Below, in pieces: positions 22,136-34,046 of a DNA stretch of 64,000 nucleotides. The first letter of the stretch is position 1; every line of letters starts with the position of its first letter. This DNA comes from Smallanthus sonchifolius (taxonomy: Eukaryota > Streptophyta > Magnoliopsida > Asterales > Asteraceae). The DNA lies in contig CM042032.1 in NCBI GenBank assembly GCA_023525975.1, positions 72,996,260-73,060,259 of the forward strand, given 5' to 3'. The notes beneath the pieces were generated by a model that searched no databases, was not told where the DNA came from, and worked only from the letters and a program-made list of their open reading frames with translations. The position numbers were made by a program, and so were the translations under genes.

Positions 22136-25100
22136 ACTTTTAACAGTACTTTGTCACCAATTTGAAATTCCAAGGGCTTTCTTCGATTATCGGCATAGTT
22201 TTTCTGTCTGTCCCGCGCGGCTCTTAGTCTATCACGAATCTTAAAAATCTTGTCCGTAGTTTCCTGAATTATTTCAGGGCCAGTTAAACGATTGTCACCA
22301 ACTTCGGCCCAACAAAGTGGTGATCGACACTTACGTCCATACAAAGCTTCAAACGGTGCACATCTGAGGCTAGCGTGATAGCTATTATTATAAGAAAATT
22401 CGATTAACGGTAGATGTGTATCCCAATTACCACCAAAATCTATTACACATGCCCTTAACATATCCTCCATGGTCTGAATCGTCCGTTCACTTTGACCGTC
22501 AGTTTGAGGATGATAAGCCGTGCTCATATCCAAGCGCGTTCCCAAAGCTCGTTGTAGTGTCTGCCAAAATCGGGAAGTAAAACGACTATCCCTATCCGAA
22601 ATGATGGATACAGGCACTCCATGCCTAGAAACAATCTCACCAATGTACAAACGGGCTAACTTTTCCATCTTATAATCCTCCCTGATGGGAATAAAGTGAG
22701 CAGATTTTGTCAGCCGGTCAACAATGACCCAAATTGAATCATAACCGCTGGAAGTTCGGGGTAATTTGGTGATGAAATCCATAGAAATCTGCTCCCATTT
22801 CCACTGAGGGATGTCGGGTTGCTGCAAAAGTCCCGACGGTTTCTGGTATTCCGCTTTGACCTTAGAACATGTCAAGCATCTCCCAACATAACTTGCAATA
22901 TCTTTCTTCATTCCGAGCCACCAATAAAATTCTTTCAGGTCTTTGTACATCTTGTCGGCTCTAGGATGTACAGAATACCTCGACTTGTGAGCTTCATTAC
23001 AAATCAGTTCCCTCAAGTTATGGGAATCCGGAATCCACATTCGATCCAAATAATAAATCAACTCATTAGTTTTCTGTTCAAATTTTCTCTCAGCACCACA
23101 TAAAAGTTCATCTTTCAAGTTATTTCTCTGTAGAGTTTCCTTTTGTGCCTCGAAAATTTGAGCTTTCAAGCTCGTTTGGATTGTCATCCCCAAAGCACGA
23201 ACTCGAATAGGTTTTATTCTTTCCTTTCTACTCAAAGCATCTGCCACCACATTTGCTTTCCCAGGGTGATAACGGATCTCACAGTCATAGTCATTCAGAA
23301 GCTCAACCCATCGCCTTTGTCTCATATTTAACATATTTTGATCGAATATATGCTGAAGGCTTTTGTGGTCGGTAAAAATAGTACATTTGGTGCCATAAAG
23401 ATAGTGCCTCCAAATTTTGAGTGCAAAGACAACAGCACCCAACTCCAAGTCATGAGTTGTGTAATTCTTTTCGTGCACTTTCAATTGTCGGGATGCGTAA
23501 GCAATAACCTTATCCTTTTGCATCAACACACAACCAAGACCCTGGTGAGATGCATCACAATATACAACAAAGCCATCCGTACCTTTAGGAAGAGTGAGAA
23601 TCGGAGCGTTGCATAATTTCTGCTTCAATAACTGAAATGACTCTTCCTGCTTGTCACCCCATTCAAATTTTCTATCTTTCTGAGTCAAGAGGGTTAAAGA
23701 CTGAGCTATCTTCGAGAAATTTTCTATAAATCGCCTATAGTAACCCGCCAAACCTAGAAATTGACGGATCTCAGTTGGGGTCTTAGGCGTTTCCCAGTTC
23801 TTTATCGCCTCAATTTTGGCTGGATCCACATGAATGCCTTTCTCATTAATCACATGACCTAGAAAGTGAACCTCTTTAAGCCAAAACTCACACTTAGAAA
23901 ACTTGGCGAATAGTTTCTCGTTTCGAAGCAATTCCAAAATCAACCGCAAGTGATGTTCGTGCTCTTCCTTACTTCGAGAATATATCAGAATATCGTCGAT
24001 AAAGACTATCACGAATTTGTCTAAATAAGGTTTACACACCCTATTCAGCAGATCCATAAATACTGTCGGGGCATTAGTTAGCCCGAAGGGCATAACCAAA
24101 AACTCATAATGACCGTACCGAGTTCTGAACGCTGTCTTTGGTATGTCATCCTCCTGGACCCTTAATTGATGATAACCGGATCTGAGGTCGATCTTAGAAA
24201 AATGAGTCGATCCTTGTAACTGGCCAAACAAATCATCGATCCTCGGGAGTGGATATCGGTTCTTAATCGTCAATTTATTCAACTCCCGGTAATCAATACA
24301 CATTCGAAATGATCCATCCTTCTTTTTCACGAACAAGACCGGAGCTCCCCAAGGTGAGAAACTCGGTCTAATAAATCCCTTCTCTAAAAGTTCCTGTAAC
24401 TGATTCGACAACTCTTGTAATTCAGGCGGTGCCAGACGGTATGGGGATCTAGCAATGGGTGCGGCACCGGGTATCAAGTCAATTCGGAACTCAACTTGTC
24501 GTGGAGGGGGTATCCCAGGCAAATCCTCGGGAAAAACTTCTGGGTACTCGCGTACAACTGGAATATCCTGAATCTTAATCTCCTTTGATTTCTTCTCAAT
24601 GACATTAGCAAGAAACGCGTAGCTTCCCTTTTTAAGGTATTTCCATGCCTTCATGCAAGACACAATGTTCAAATTCCTCTCGGGCTTAGCGCCTTGGACA
24701 TTCAGGACTTCACCGTTTGAAAGCGGAATTCGAACCATCTTTTCTGAGCAAACAATTTCGGCTCGGTTTTCGGATAACCAATCCATGCCAATAACAACAT
24801 CAAAACTACCGAGCTCTATTGGGATAAGGTCTACATTAAATTGGTGATTATTTAGGTTCATAGAGCAACCTCGGATAATGTCACTAGCTTTAATCAACTT
24901 ACCATTAGCTAGTTCTATAGTATAGGCCTCTTTCAATTTCTGTGATTTTAACTTAATCAATGATCTAAATTCAGAAGATATAAAGCTTCTATCAGCCCCT
25001 GTATCAAAAAGTATAGATGCATAAAGATCGTTGACAAGAAACGTACCCGTCGTCACATTCGGGTCCTGACGTGCATCTGCAGCCCCAATCACAAAAGCTC

Positions 25101-25953
25101 TACCTTTAGCTTGATTTGCTGTGTTCCCACCAATTCTGCCTAATTTGGGACATTTGTTCCTGAAGTGATCAGTTGCCCCACATTCAAAACAACCCCTTGG
25201 TGTATTAGGGTCGAATCTGCAGTAGTTCGCTGTATGCCCCACTCGTTTACATATTGCACACACGAACTGCTCACAAGCCCCAAAGTGTTGAGAATTGCAC
25301 TTGGCGCAAAGAGGTGGATTTCCAGTGTTTGCCCTTTTCTGCGGTGTCACCGCCACATAATTCTTCACAAACTTACGCTTCTTACTTGGACCACCAGTAG
25401 ATTTCTTCATAGCCTTCTCCTCTGGTTTCTTTCCAGTTGTTCCTTTCTTAACCAAAATTTCATTTCTCACCATCTCATCAGTTAATTCACTTGCCAATTG
25501 GATCGCACTTTGCATAGTAGATGGTTTGGCTGAAGTAACCATTCCCCGAATCTGGGGCACCAATCCCCATATATACCTTTCAATCCTTTTAGATTCAGGT
25601 GTCACTAGATGTGGCACCAAATGGGACAACTCTTGGAATCGAGTTGTGTAAACCAAGATTTCAGCTCCTTCCATTTCTAGGTTCCAAAACTCAACTTCAA
25701 TCTTCTTTATTTCATTTCGAGGACAGTATTCCTCAATCAACATTTTCTTAAACTCTTCCCAAGTCAGGTTATCAGTAACCAGTTCTCCTAACGCATCAAC
25801 TTGAGAATTCCACCATGTTAGGGCTTCGCCCTGTAGAGAGCAAGCAGCATACTTAAACTTTTGATTATCCAAGCAGTTGCTGATTTTTATGACAGACTCC
25901 TTTTCTATCCAACGAACAATTCCAACTGCTCCCTCACTACCATAAAAATCCAA
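22102..25953 (-). CDS. Element B gag-pol polyprotein (1283 codons open, 5' truncated)
   Basis: Minus-strand uninterrupted frame. Approximate residue positions: gag core 1-165; three zinc knuckles at 216-227, 232-245 and 255-268; aspartic protease [10 protein letters not shown] 315-324; reverse transcriptase 520-700 with FIDDILIY at 651-658; RNase H 795-910; integrase zinc finger H989, H996, C1026, C1029; integrase core D1059, D1120, E1156 (spacing 60 and 35). It would supply all enzymes for retrotransposition. The reading frame extends upstream of the first Met ([13 protein letters not shown]) to the junction at about 25997, so the true gag start is lost. At the C-terminus a deletion shifts the frame after GDKVLLKV and adds [10 protein letters not shown] before the stop, removing the chromodomain. 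Enzymatic motifs are intact, but the element lacks its 5' LTR and gag start. Confidence 0.93.
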   Translation of the reverse strand: MDFYGSEGAVGIVRWIEKESVIKISNCLDNQKFKYAACSLQGEALTWWNSQVDALGELVTDNLTWEEFKKMLIEEYCPRNEIKKIEVEFWNLEMEGAEILVYTTRFQELSHLVPHLVTPESKRIERYIWGLVPQIRGMVTSAKPSTMQSAIQLASELTDEMVRNEILVKKGTTGKKPEEKAMKKSTGGPSKKRKFVKNYVAVTPQKRANTGNPPLCAKCNSQHFGACEQFVCAICKRVGHTANYCRFDPNTPRGCFECGATDHFRNKCPKLGRIGGNTANQAKGRAFVIGAADARQDPNVTTGTFLVNDLYASILFDTGADRSFISSEFRSLIKLKSQKLKEAYTIELANGKLIKASDIIRGCSMNLNNHQFNVDLIPIELGSFDVVIGMDWLSENRAEIVCSEKMVRIPLSNGEVLNVQGAKPERNLNIVSCMKAWKYLKKGSYAFLANVIEKKSKEIKIQDIPVVREYPEVFPEDLPGIPPPRQVEFRIDLIPGAAPIARSPYRLAPPELQELSNQLQELLEKGFIRPSFSPWGAPVLFVKKKDGSFRMCIDYRELNKLTIKNRYPLPRIDDLFGQLQGSTHFSKIDLRSGYHQLRVQEDDIPKTAFRTRYGHYEFLVMPFGLTNAPTVFMDLLNRVCKPYLDKFVIVFIDDILIYSRSKEEHEHHLRLILELLRNEKLFAKFSKCEFWLKEVHFLGHVINEKGIHVDPAKIEAIKNWETPKTPTEIRQFLGLAGYYRRFIENFSKIAQSLTLLTQKDRKFEWGDKQEESFQLLKQKLCNAPILTLPKGTDGFVVYCDASHQGLGCVLMQKDKVIAYASRQLKVHEKNYTTHDLELGAVVFALKIWRHYLYGTKCTIFTDHKSLQHIFDQNMLNMRQRRWVELLNDYDCEIRYHPGKANVVADALSRKERIKPIRVRALGMTIQTSLKAQIFEAQKETLQRNNLKDELLCGAERKFEQKTNELIYYLDRMWIPDSHNLRELICNEAHKSRYSVHPRADKMYKDLKEFYWWLGMKKDIASYVGRCLTCSKVKAEYQKPSGLLQQPDIPQWKWEQISMDFITKLPRTSSGYDSIWVIVDRLTKSAHFIPIREDYKMEKLARLYIGEIVSRHGVPVSIISDRDSRFTSRFWQTLQRALGTRLDMSTAYHPQTDGQSERTIQTMEDMLRACVIDFGGNWDTHLPLIEFSYNNSYHASLRCAPFEALYGRKCRSPLCWAEVGDNRLTGPEIIQETTDKIFKIRDRLRAARDRQKNYADNRRKPLEFQIGDKVLLKVSFIKSQKVFS

Positions 25954-25997
25954 AGGTTTTCCTGCAGAGAAGTCTTTAAAAGTGCATCCACGGTTGG

Positions 25998-27489
25998 TAT
26001 TATTTTAATAAATAATCTATAAAGAGTTAGATAACCAAATTTTTCAGATACTAATTTTAAAACATATTCTACTGATTAAAACCACTTTTGGGTGCTAGAT
26101 CAACATTTTTTAAAAATTCATCAAAACAATTGTCGTATAAAAATAAATATATTAGTTTCATTATTTGTTTCACGTGAAACAGGGTTGGGTGTATAACCTA
26201 ATAACCACTAAAAATACCAAATATCTCAATACTAAATATTTTCGGGTTCAAATCACAAACAATGACTTATAAAACTATTCTAACATAAAATCAAAGCTTA
26301 ACGGGTAAAGTTTATACCTTCCGTATAAATGTTTCGTGTACGCGGAACCTCCCGTATCACATGCAATACGAACCAAAAACACCATTAGGATCGTTTTTAT
26401 CTCCAAAGCATTCCCACATGCTCAAAATTGACATGCAATGCCGTTTCGATGGCCATGCAACCCGGTCAATTTCCTGTTTTCGATCCTAGAAACTGTTACA
26501 ATCTGTTCGTATTCAAAAGTATACTTTCCAACATCTGATCGGAACTTCCTTCAGTGAAAACATTCATATATGTGCTAAGAAACTACTATCCAAAAATCGT
26601 CACGATCCAACGGTCGGATCTCCGGGTTTGAGACCCAGTTTTTCAAATCCGAAAATCCGATCAGTCACATTTGAGGGTATGAAAAGCATACCTAGAGAGC
26701 TCTGATAAAAAATTCCTCAGGTAAGGTTTTGCGTCTATGTGTTGAAAAGATCATATCCAAAATTCATGCATTTCTAACGGTCGGATTTTCGGGGATCGTC
26801 CGATCTTTAAAACTGCGCATGCATAAAACTTTCTGGACAGATTTTAAAAACTCTTTTTCACGAATTTAAGCAATGATTTAGAGAAATATGAGCTTACCAT
26901 TGCGTTCGTAGCGTCAAGAAATGGTTCCGGGTGAAAAACCGCATCTCCGACCACCTTTGGCCACCGCCGGACCACCGCGGACCACCGCCGGACCGCCACC
27001 GGACCACCACCACCACCACCTGAATTCTCTCCAGCCCTCTCCTCTCTCTCTCTCTCTATCTTCTCTCAATGAATTGATCAAATGAGAGAAAAGAGGGTAG
27101 TGGGGTATATATATACCTCGCGGTCTCCGATCGCGTGCCGGTTTCTCGCTTAAACGAACCCGATAAAAAAAACAGAGGCGTTATTTTATCCAAAAATAAC
27201 TTATTATAATTTATTATTTTCCCTCGAGTCCTTGCGTCTCGTAAATATATATCCTTTCGTATTTAAATTAAAATTTACGAAACCGTTCGACTCGGGTGTT
27301 AACGCGTATAAACTAGAACTTGATCAAATTTTTGACATTATAACACCTAAATAAATCTTGCTATTATTTTTCGTTTACTAACGAGTTCCTTTCGTTTGAA
27401 AGTATATTTCACATAATAATAATACTATTATTATTATTATAAGAACTCGTCGAACACGGGTGTTGACCGTAAAAGTCACGGTTGTCACA
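25998..27489 (-). repeat. Element A 5' LTR, remaining part
   Basis: Matches about 10166-11671 of the 3' LTR and ends GGTTGTCACA at 27489, directly followed by the target duplication GACTT. It overlaps the first part (16944-19046) by ~365 bp of LTR sequence, so the interruption is not a clean insertion. Relative to the 3' LTR there is a small deletion near 26625 and a longer CCACCAC run near 27005. Confidence 0.85.
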
Positions 27490-27494
27490 GACTT

Positions 27495-27879
27495 CGATGA
27501 ATCAACCGCTAACTTGTTTTATTTATCGTACGGAATTTTCATTTACCACTAAATGTTTACTTTTTAGTAAAATAAACTTGTGAACTCACCAACGTTATGT
27601 TGACATTTCTAAGCATGTTTTCAGGTAACTAGTCTAAGATTGGTGTCTCACGTTTTGACTTGCATGCATTTTAAAGTACCGAACTTTTGGAAGATTTCCC
27701 TTAATTGTTTATTGATTTAATCTATTGTTGTAAATATTTGAAACTTTTAAACAAGTAATGTTTTGTACGACTACTTTTAGCATTCGGTATTAATGTCATG
27801 TAAGTGTTTGCGATAATCATATGCGATGAAAACCATGAACGTTACATCTCGCGGTCTCCGTCGTTGGCGGGGTGTGACA
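27495..27879 (+). repeat. Gypsy LTR remnant C, right part
   Basis: Continues 7640-8420 across element A: removing A and one copy of GACTT rejoins the two halves. It ends GTTGGCGGGGTGTGACA at 27879, a typical chromovirus LTR end. It abuts pol sequence of element E at 27880 rather than a primer-binding site, so either a large internal deletion or a separate insertion joins them. Confidence 0.6.
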
Positions 27880-28104
27880 TAAAAATATCTCCCTGGAAAG
27901 GGATCATTTGTTTCTGCGAAAGAGGGAACTTAAGCCCGATGTTAGTCTAGCCATTCAAGATTGTGGCACAGGTGGGTGAAGTTGCTTACTTACTAGTATT
28001 ACCCGATGAATTAAGTGGATCCATCCTACCTTTCACGTATCACACTTGCAAAAGTGTTTAGTTGACGAAACAGCTCGCGTGCCGCTATCAGACATCGAGG
28101 TTGA
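27880..28104 (+). pseudogene. Element E integrase C-terminal fragment, part 1
   Basis: The plus strand reads KISPWKGIICFCERGNLSPM, then a stop, FKIVAQVGEVAYLLVLPDEL and further decayed sequence ending PLSDIEVD in another frame. This is the region between integrase core and chromodomain of a gypsy chromovirus. It is interrupted exactly at GTTGA by element D and continues at 39758. Confidence 0.8.
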
Positions 28105-29693
28105 TGTCACACCCCGCCCCAGGCACCCCCTGGACGTGTGCGAGCCCGATTGGTATCATCTTTGAACTTTGATTTCAGAGTTTTTATAAATACAGCGGAA
28201 TTCTTTTCAGAAGGATCGTTTCAAAATTCTTTCAACCTCAAGGGTTGTATTTGTAAATATCAAAACTTAGTTGGAAAACAAAAGTTTTATATTTACTTTT
28301 ATAAACATAGGGATTTAAATACCCTTTTCATTTTGATTACAAAACAGAGTTTGAAATCAAATACATCTATAGCCATTAGAAATAGTACTATCCAGGGTTG
28401 ATCAATCCCCTAATCCTATCTCCTTCTTATTTTCCTTAGGATTTACTATACATGAGGCCTGAGAATCCAACATGCAAGTTATCCTTTTCATAGATCAGAT
28501 CTGATGTCTGTCTCTCGCATTTTCCAATCTTGGGTCAGATCTGATGTCTGCCCATACCCCATTCTTATTTCAATTTATTCATTTCCTGAAAAAAAATTTA
28601 AAATAAAACTTCAGCGCGAACGCAGGTGAATACAATTATCATGATGATAAAATCATTTGGCACAAACATGTATTAATTTCATAATCACAACTTTATGTTC
28701 AATCCACACATTCAGCAGGCCCGTCCTGTTCGATCGCACCACAGTATACACTGGCGTCATGTCTTATAACAATGGACAGGTTTGCCTCCGAAGTTATTAT
28801 AAGACAAGCACCAGCCGCAGTCCGGGAATTTCACCCGAGACCCGTGTATCCCTTGCAAGTTTTACGCATACCTATGGCCTGAATGCTTTGTTCGTAGAAG
28901 AACGTTGAGCATTATTCCCTTAACCTTTATTTGGCCATTTTCGTAAATAAAATGTTTGACACAAGTTTTCAGAGAGAGAAAGTATTCACCTTGATTTATA
29001 AGAATGAGCCTCTAAGTTAAAAGCTTATAGACTATCTTCTTAACTTGATTTTTCTAGCATAACAGCACCTCTACGAGCGTTTCTTCCTACACCGGGCACT
29101 ACAACGAGCGGGAGTCGAACCGGGGTCGTCGGGAATGAGCTAAGGGAGCTCTGGAACAGAATTGGAAGTGAGAAGTCGTTTTTGGTGTGAAAAAATTGAA
29201 TGAGCTCAACCATCTATTTATAGGGCAAAACCTGAGCCTGTGACGGACCGTTACGGGTGGTGACGGTCCGTTACCAGTTTAGGGTTCGCGAGACATCACA
29301 CACGTGTTGCCCTCTGGTCAATTTAGGTCGTGACGGACCGTTACCTGGCATGACGGTCCGTTACGGAGTGATACGTGGCACACCAGTGTGAATCTGGGGC
29401 TGTGACGGACCGTTACAAGGCGTGATGATCTGTTATAGGGTTTCCACGCGTTAGAATTCAATCCTTAGTCACCGGACACGTGGCGCTTCATCAGGATTCG
29501 CGTGTCCAGCTCGTAACGGACCGTTACTGTCTGTGATGGTCCGTGAAGGTCCGTTACCGTCTGTGATGGTTCGTTACCGATGAATTTTCATGTTTTCTAC
29601 TTTTTGAACCTTCAACTATAGGTTATATACACTTGTAGTCCTTGTGGTTTGTACCTTTTTCAAATCTTGGACATTTTTATGGCAGGTGTTACA
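28105..29693 (-). repeat. Element D 3' LTR
   Basis: 1589-bp LTR. In the minus sense it contains a TATA box CCTATAAATAG (29213-29223). Upstream of it (29240-29580) is an array of GACGGACCGT and GACGGTCCGT motifs. It differs from the 5' LTR by scattered substitutions and by an extra ~30-bp motif repeat near 29520-29570, so the insertion is not brand new. Confidence 0.88.
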
Positions 29694-29709
29694 TCCTCCC
29701 CAACTTGTT

Positions 29710-31860
29710 TTATTCTCGTCCTCGAGATCTTTCGAACAAGTGAGGATATTTCTTTTTCATTTCAGACTCCAGTTCCCACGTGTACTCAGGGCCACGTCTA
29801 GAGTTCCATTTCACTTTTACGATCATTAATTTCTTTCTTTTCAATTTCTTTTCATGCATGTCCTTGATTTGCAGAGGTTGTTCCACGAATCTTAACATTT
29901 CATCTACCTTTACATCTTGTAGGGGCATTACCAGAGATTTATCTGCCAAACACTTGCGTAAATTTGACACATGGAATACATCGTGTACTTCATTCATTTC
30001 TTCTGGTAATTCGAGTTGATAGGCCACATGCCCAATTCTTTTTAGAATTTTGAACAGTCCTATGAATCTAGGACTTATATTTCCTTTCTTTCTAAATCTT
30101 ACAAAGCCTTTCCATGGTAAAACTTTCAACAGAACGTTATCACCTACATTGAATTCTTACGACTTTCGTCTTTTATCGGCATAACTTTTTTGACGATCAC
30201 GAGCCGGATTCAATCTATCTTTTATTTGAGTAACTTTCTCAGTTGTTTCCACGACTATTTCAAGTCCGGATAACTGATTTTCTCCTATTTCGGACCAGCA
30301 GATTGGAGTTCGACATTTACGACCGTATAAGGCTTCAAAAGGAGCGGCCTGTATACTCGTATGATAGCTATTATTGTAGGAGAATTACATTGGAGGTAAG
30401 TGGTCATCCCAACTTCCTCCAAGATCAATAACGCAAGACCTTAACATGTCTTCAAGGGTTTGAATGGTTCTTTCACTCTCCCCGTCCGTTTGAGGATGGT
30501 AGGCAGTGCTAAGATTCAATTTTGTTCCTAGAGCTTTTTGAAAACTTTTCCATAATCGAGAAGTAAATCTACTATATTTATCTGACACAATAGATAGTGG
30601 CACACCGTGTAATGATACAATTTCATTAACATACAATTGTGTCAGCTTATCCATGCTGAACGTTTCTTTCATGGGAAGAAAATGAGCAGACTTAGTAAGT
30701 CTATCAACAATAACCCAGATTGCATCATTCTCACGACTGGTTCGGGGAAGTTTAGTAATGAAATCCATGGTTATCATCTCCCATTTCCAGACAGGAATTT
30801 CAAGTTGCTGTAACAAGCCAGAAGGCTTTTGGTGTTCAACTTTAACTTTAGAACATGTTAAACATTTTCCAACATAGATAGTGATATGTTTCTTCATTCC
30901 TATCCACCAATAATTGGCTTTTAGGTTTTTGTACATTTTATCGCTTCCATGATGCATGGTGTATTTAGATTTGTGGACTTCTTCAAGAATTTCTTCACGT
31001 ACGTTTCCATAGATAGGAACCCAAATTCTTTTTTTCATTCTAAGAATTTCATCAATTTCATTGACCAATTGGTTGATCATACCTCCCAATCCTTCCTTTT
31101 CAAGGTTAGGTTCTTGTAAAGCAAGTTTCTAAGATTCCTTAATACGAGTGATAAGATCGATTTGGAGATCGAGTCTTAAAGCACGAACTCGTTTAGGTTT
31201 CTCATGTTCCTTTCTACTCAAGGCGTCAACTACAACATTAGCTTTGCCTTCATGATAACAGATCTCGCAATCATAATCATTCAGGACTTCTATCCAACGT
31301 CTTTACCTCGTATTCAGTTCTTTCTGACTGAATATATACTTTAGGCTTTTATGATCAATGAACACGGTGAATTTGACTCCATACAGATAGTGCCTCCATA
31401 ATTTCAATGCGAAGATTATGGCGCCCAATTCTAAATCATGAGTCGTATAATTCTTTTCATGAGTTTTTAATTGTCGAGAGGCATAAGCAATAACTTTGCT
31501 TCCTTGCATTAACACACATCCAAAGCCGGTGTGTGAAGCATCACAGTATACTGAAAAGCCTTCATTTCTATCTGGCAAGGCTAGTATGGGTGCTTGTGTC
31601 AGTTTCTGTTTTAGAGTTTCAAAAGCTTCAGATTGTTTAGGACCCCATTCATACTTAACTGACTTGCGAGTCAGAGAAGTTAATGGTACAGCAATTCGGG
31701 AGAAATCTTGGATAAATCTCCAATAGTAACCGGCAAATCCGAGGAAACTACGGACTTCTGTTGGAGATTTCAGGATTTCCCATTTAGATATAGCCTCAAT
31801 TTTGACCGGGTCAACTTGGATACCGTCAGCGTTAATGATATGTCCAAGGAACTAAACTTT
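29710..31860 (-). pseudogene. Element D RNase H, integrase and chromodomain
   Basis: Minus strand, in order. RNase H ([16 protein letters not shown] at about 31550, [11 protein letters not shown], then [11 protein letters not shown] where TDHKS is usual) is followed by a stop at about 31303. Integrase (31089-30385) keeps its zinc finger ([36 protein letters not shown]), [11 protein letters not shown] and the final [15 protein letters not shown] stop after LPPM (about 30385) interrupts FSYNNSYH. A second stop lies near 30160 (KRRKS). Then 30129-29710 encodes the linker and chromodomain (KVKWNSRRGPEYTWE, KKYPHLFERS). It is the source of integration activity in a live copy but is inactivated here by at least three stops. 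Confidence 0.88.
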
Positions 31861-34042
31861 TGATAACTAGAATTCGCATTTTGAGAATTTAGCATAAAGC
31901 TTTTCGTTTCTAAAGAGTTCAAGTAAGATTTTCAAATGGTTAGCATGATCTTCCTTACTCTTGGAATAGATAAGGATATCGTCAATGAATACGATAATGA
32001 ATTTGTCCAAGTAAGGTTTGCAAACTCGATTCATCATATCCATGAAAGCTGCTGGTGCATTAGTAAGTCCAAACGGCATTACCGTGAACTCATAATGACC
32101 ATACCTAGTTTTGAAGGCATTTTGGGAATATCTTCTTTCGGGACTTTCAATTGATGAAAGCAAGAATGAAGATCGACTTTGGAAAAGCATCGAGCTCCCT
32201 GGAGTTGATCAAAGAGATCATCGATTCTGGGGAGTGGATAACGGTTCTTAATCGTAACTTTATTTAGTTCACGATAGTCGATACACATGCGCATCGAGCC
32301 GTCTTTCTTTTTAACGAAGAAGATCGGAGCTCCCTAAGGCGACGAGCTTGGTCTTTTGAATCCTTTTTCGAGCAATTCATCAAACTGTTTCTTTAATTCT
32401 GCCATTTCCGTTGGAGCTAATCTGTACAGGGCTTTGGAAATTGGTGTTGTACCGGGTACTAGATTAATTCTGAATTCTACTTCTCTTTCAGGTGGAATTC
32501 CAGGTAGTTCATCGGGAAAAACATCAGGAAACTCAGCTACAACCGGCACATCTTCGATCTTCTTTCTAGTGTCGGTGGTTACAGATACGATGTATGCTAA
32601 GCATCTTTTTCGTAAATACTTTGTAGCTTTAACATGGAAATTATTCCAACAGAGTTAGATAATTTATCGCCATGTGTAGTCAAAATTTTCCCCTTTGAAC
32701 GAAGTTCTATAGCTTTCTTATCACATAGGATACGGGCTTGGTTAGAGACTAACCAATCCATTCCTAGAACAATGTCAAAACCTGCCAAAGTCATTGGAAA
32801 CGGTTGTGCAGGAATAACATGTCCTGATAGTGTGATATTACAGTCGTTTAAGATTTCAAAGATTTGGACAAGGTCACCATTGGCAGTCTCTACCACGTAT
32901 TTCTTGTCTAATTTAGCTAGAGTTTTATTTAACAGTCTACAAAATCTATGATCTATAAAACTTTGGTTTGCACCAGAGTCAAACAAAACTCGAGCGTAAA
33001 TATTATTGACAAGAAATGTACCCGTAATGACATCGGGCATACCTGCTGCTTCATGAGTATGGAGAACAAATGCTAGCGCATTCTTCTTTACTGCATCTGC
33101 AGGTTTTGGACCAGTCCTCTCAGGTTTCTTTAGCTTAGGACAATTTATTTTGATTTGGCAGGCTTCACCATACTCAAAGCAAGTGATTTGCTTATTCTTA
33201 AAATAATTCTCTGTTTTGTGATCGGACATCTTGCAAAAGTTGCAGAAAAGTCCAGTACGACATTGTCCTAAGTGCCTCTTTTTGCACTTGGGACATTCCG
33301 GAATGGAAGAGTTGTTGTTTCGGGAAGTAAAGTTGAAATTCTTTGATCCACTTGGGCCTTGCCCAGATTCCTTCTTTCTCTTTCCCTCCTACTAGTTTCT
33401 AATTAAACCGCTTGTTAGTGATGCTCCTAGATCTATAGCATCATTAAGATTTTTACAATTTGCGACTTTGACCATGTGGCGAATTTCTTCGATTAATCCC
33501 CAAATATAACGCTTTATCATAATTGCTTCAGGGTTAGCAAGATGTGGAACTATTCGAGCATACTCGAGGAGTTTAGTCGAATATTCTTGATAATTTGTTC
33601 CTATCATCTTTAGGCTAAAATTTTTTCCCTCTATCTGTTCCCTTTCATTCTGGGGGAACGTACTTCTTTTCTACTCGGGTTTTGAAAGCACTCCAGCCTA
33701 TTGCATAGGCTGGTTCTCTTCCTTTGGCAGCAACAATATTGTTCCACCATTCTAATGCTTGGTCCTTGAATAAATTCGAGAAATAAAGAACCTTGTCTTT
33801 TTCAGCACATTTGCTGATAGCTAGTACGGATTCAGTCTTTTCTATCCACCTCAATGTGACAATTCCTCCTTCTCTCCAACAGAAGTTATATGGCTTGCAG
33901 TCTTGAAACATCTTGTAAGTACAAGCAACTACTTTTCTCTTCTTTTCTATATGACCATAGTTATTACCCATACTCTCATCTTTAGAAGAGTTATGGTAAT
34001 TTTTTTATGTCCTAGTTTTCTCAGTCTTATGAGTTGCGGAAC
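31861..34042 (-). pseudogene. Element D duplicated unit 1: partial gag, protease, reverse transcriptase
   Basis: Minus strand. Gag remnants (33971-33392) lead to zinc-knuckle remnants and protease LFDSGANQSFID (about 32970), then [14 protein letters not shown] and reverse transcriptase fragments ([59 protein letters not shown]). The right edge of the unit is at about 34042 in gag, where it joins the reverse-transcriptase end of unit 2. This copy has more lesions than unit 2: stops in gag near 33390, a frameshift near 32110, and a stop near 32336 replacing the Trp-Gly region before APVLF. Confidence 0.85.
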
Positions 34043-34046
34043 ATTC

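Larger units (their letters stand above)
8421..27489 (-). mobile_element. Ty3-gypsy element A (minus strand), right LTR disrupted
   Basis: The element is bounded by the exact 5-bp duplication GACTT (8416-8420 and 27490-27494). It has a 3' LTR at 8421-11671, an internal region at 11672-16943 and a 5' LTR starting at 16944. A primer-binding site adjoins the 5' LTR, and a polypurine tract (complement of TTCTCCCCCAGTTAAC, 11672-11687) adjoins the 3' LTR. The 5' LTR is spread over 16944-27489 because ~7 kb of other gypsy sequence (partly inverted LTR plus element B) lies inside it. Only fragments of integrase and chromodomain are recognisable, so A is either a decayed autonomous element or a large derivative that needed helpers. 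Confidence 0.85.

Noticed and set aside
22819..25485. Plus-strand frames opposite the element B polyprotein
   Set aside because: Complement of a long intact gag-pol frame; shadows.
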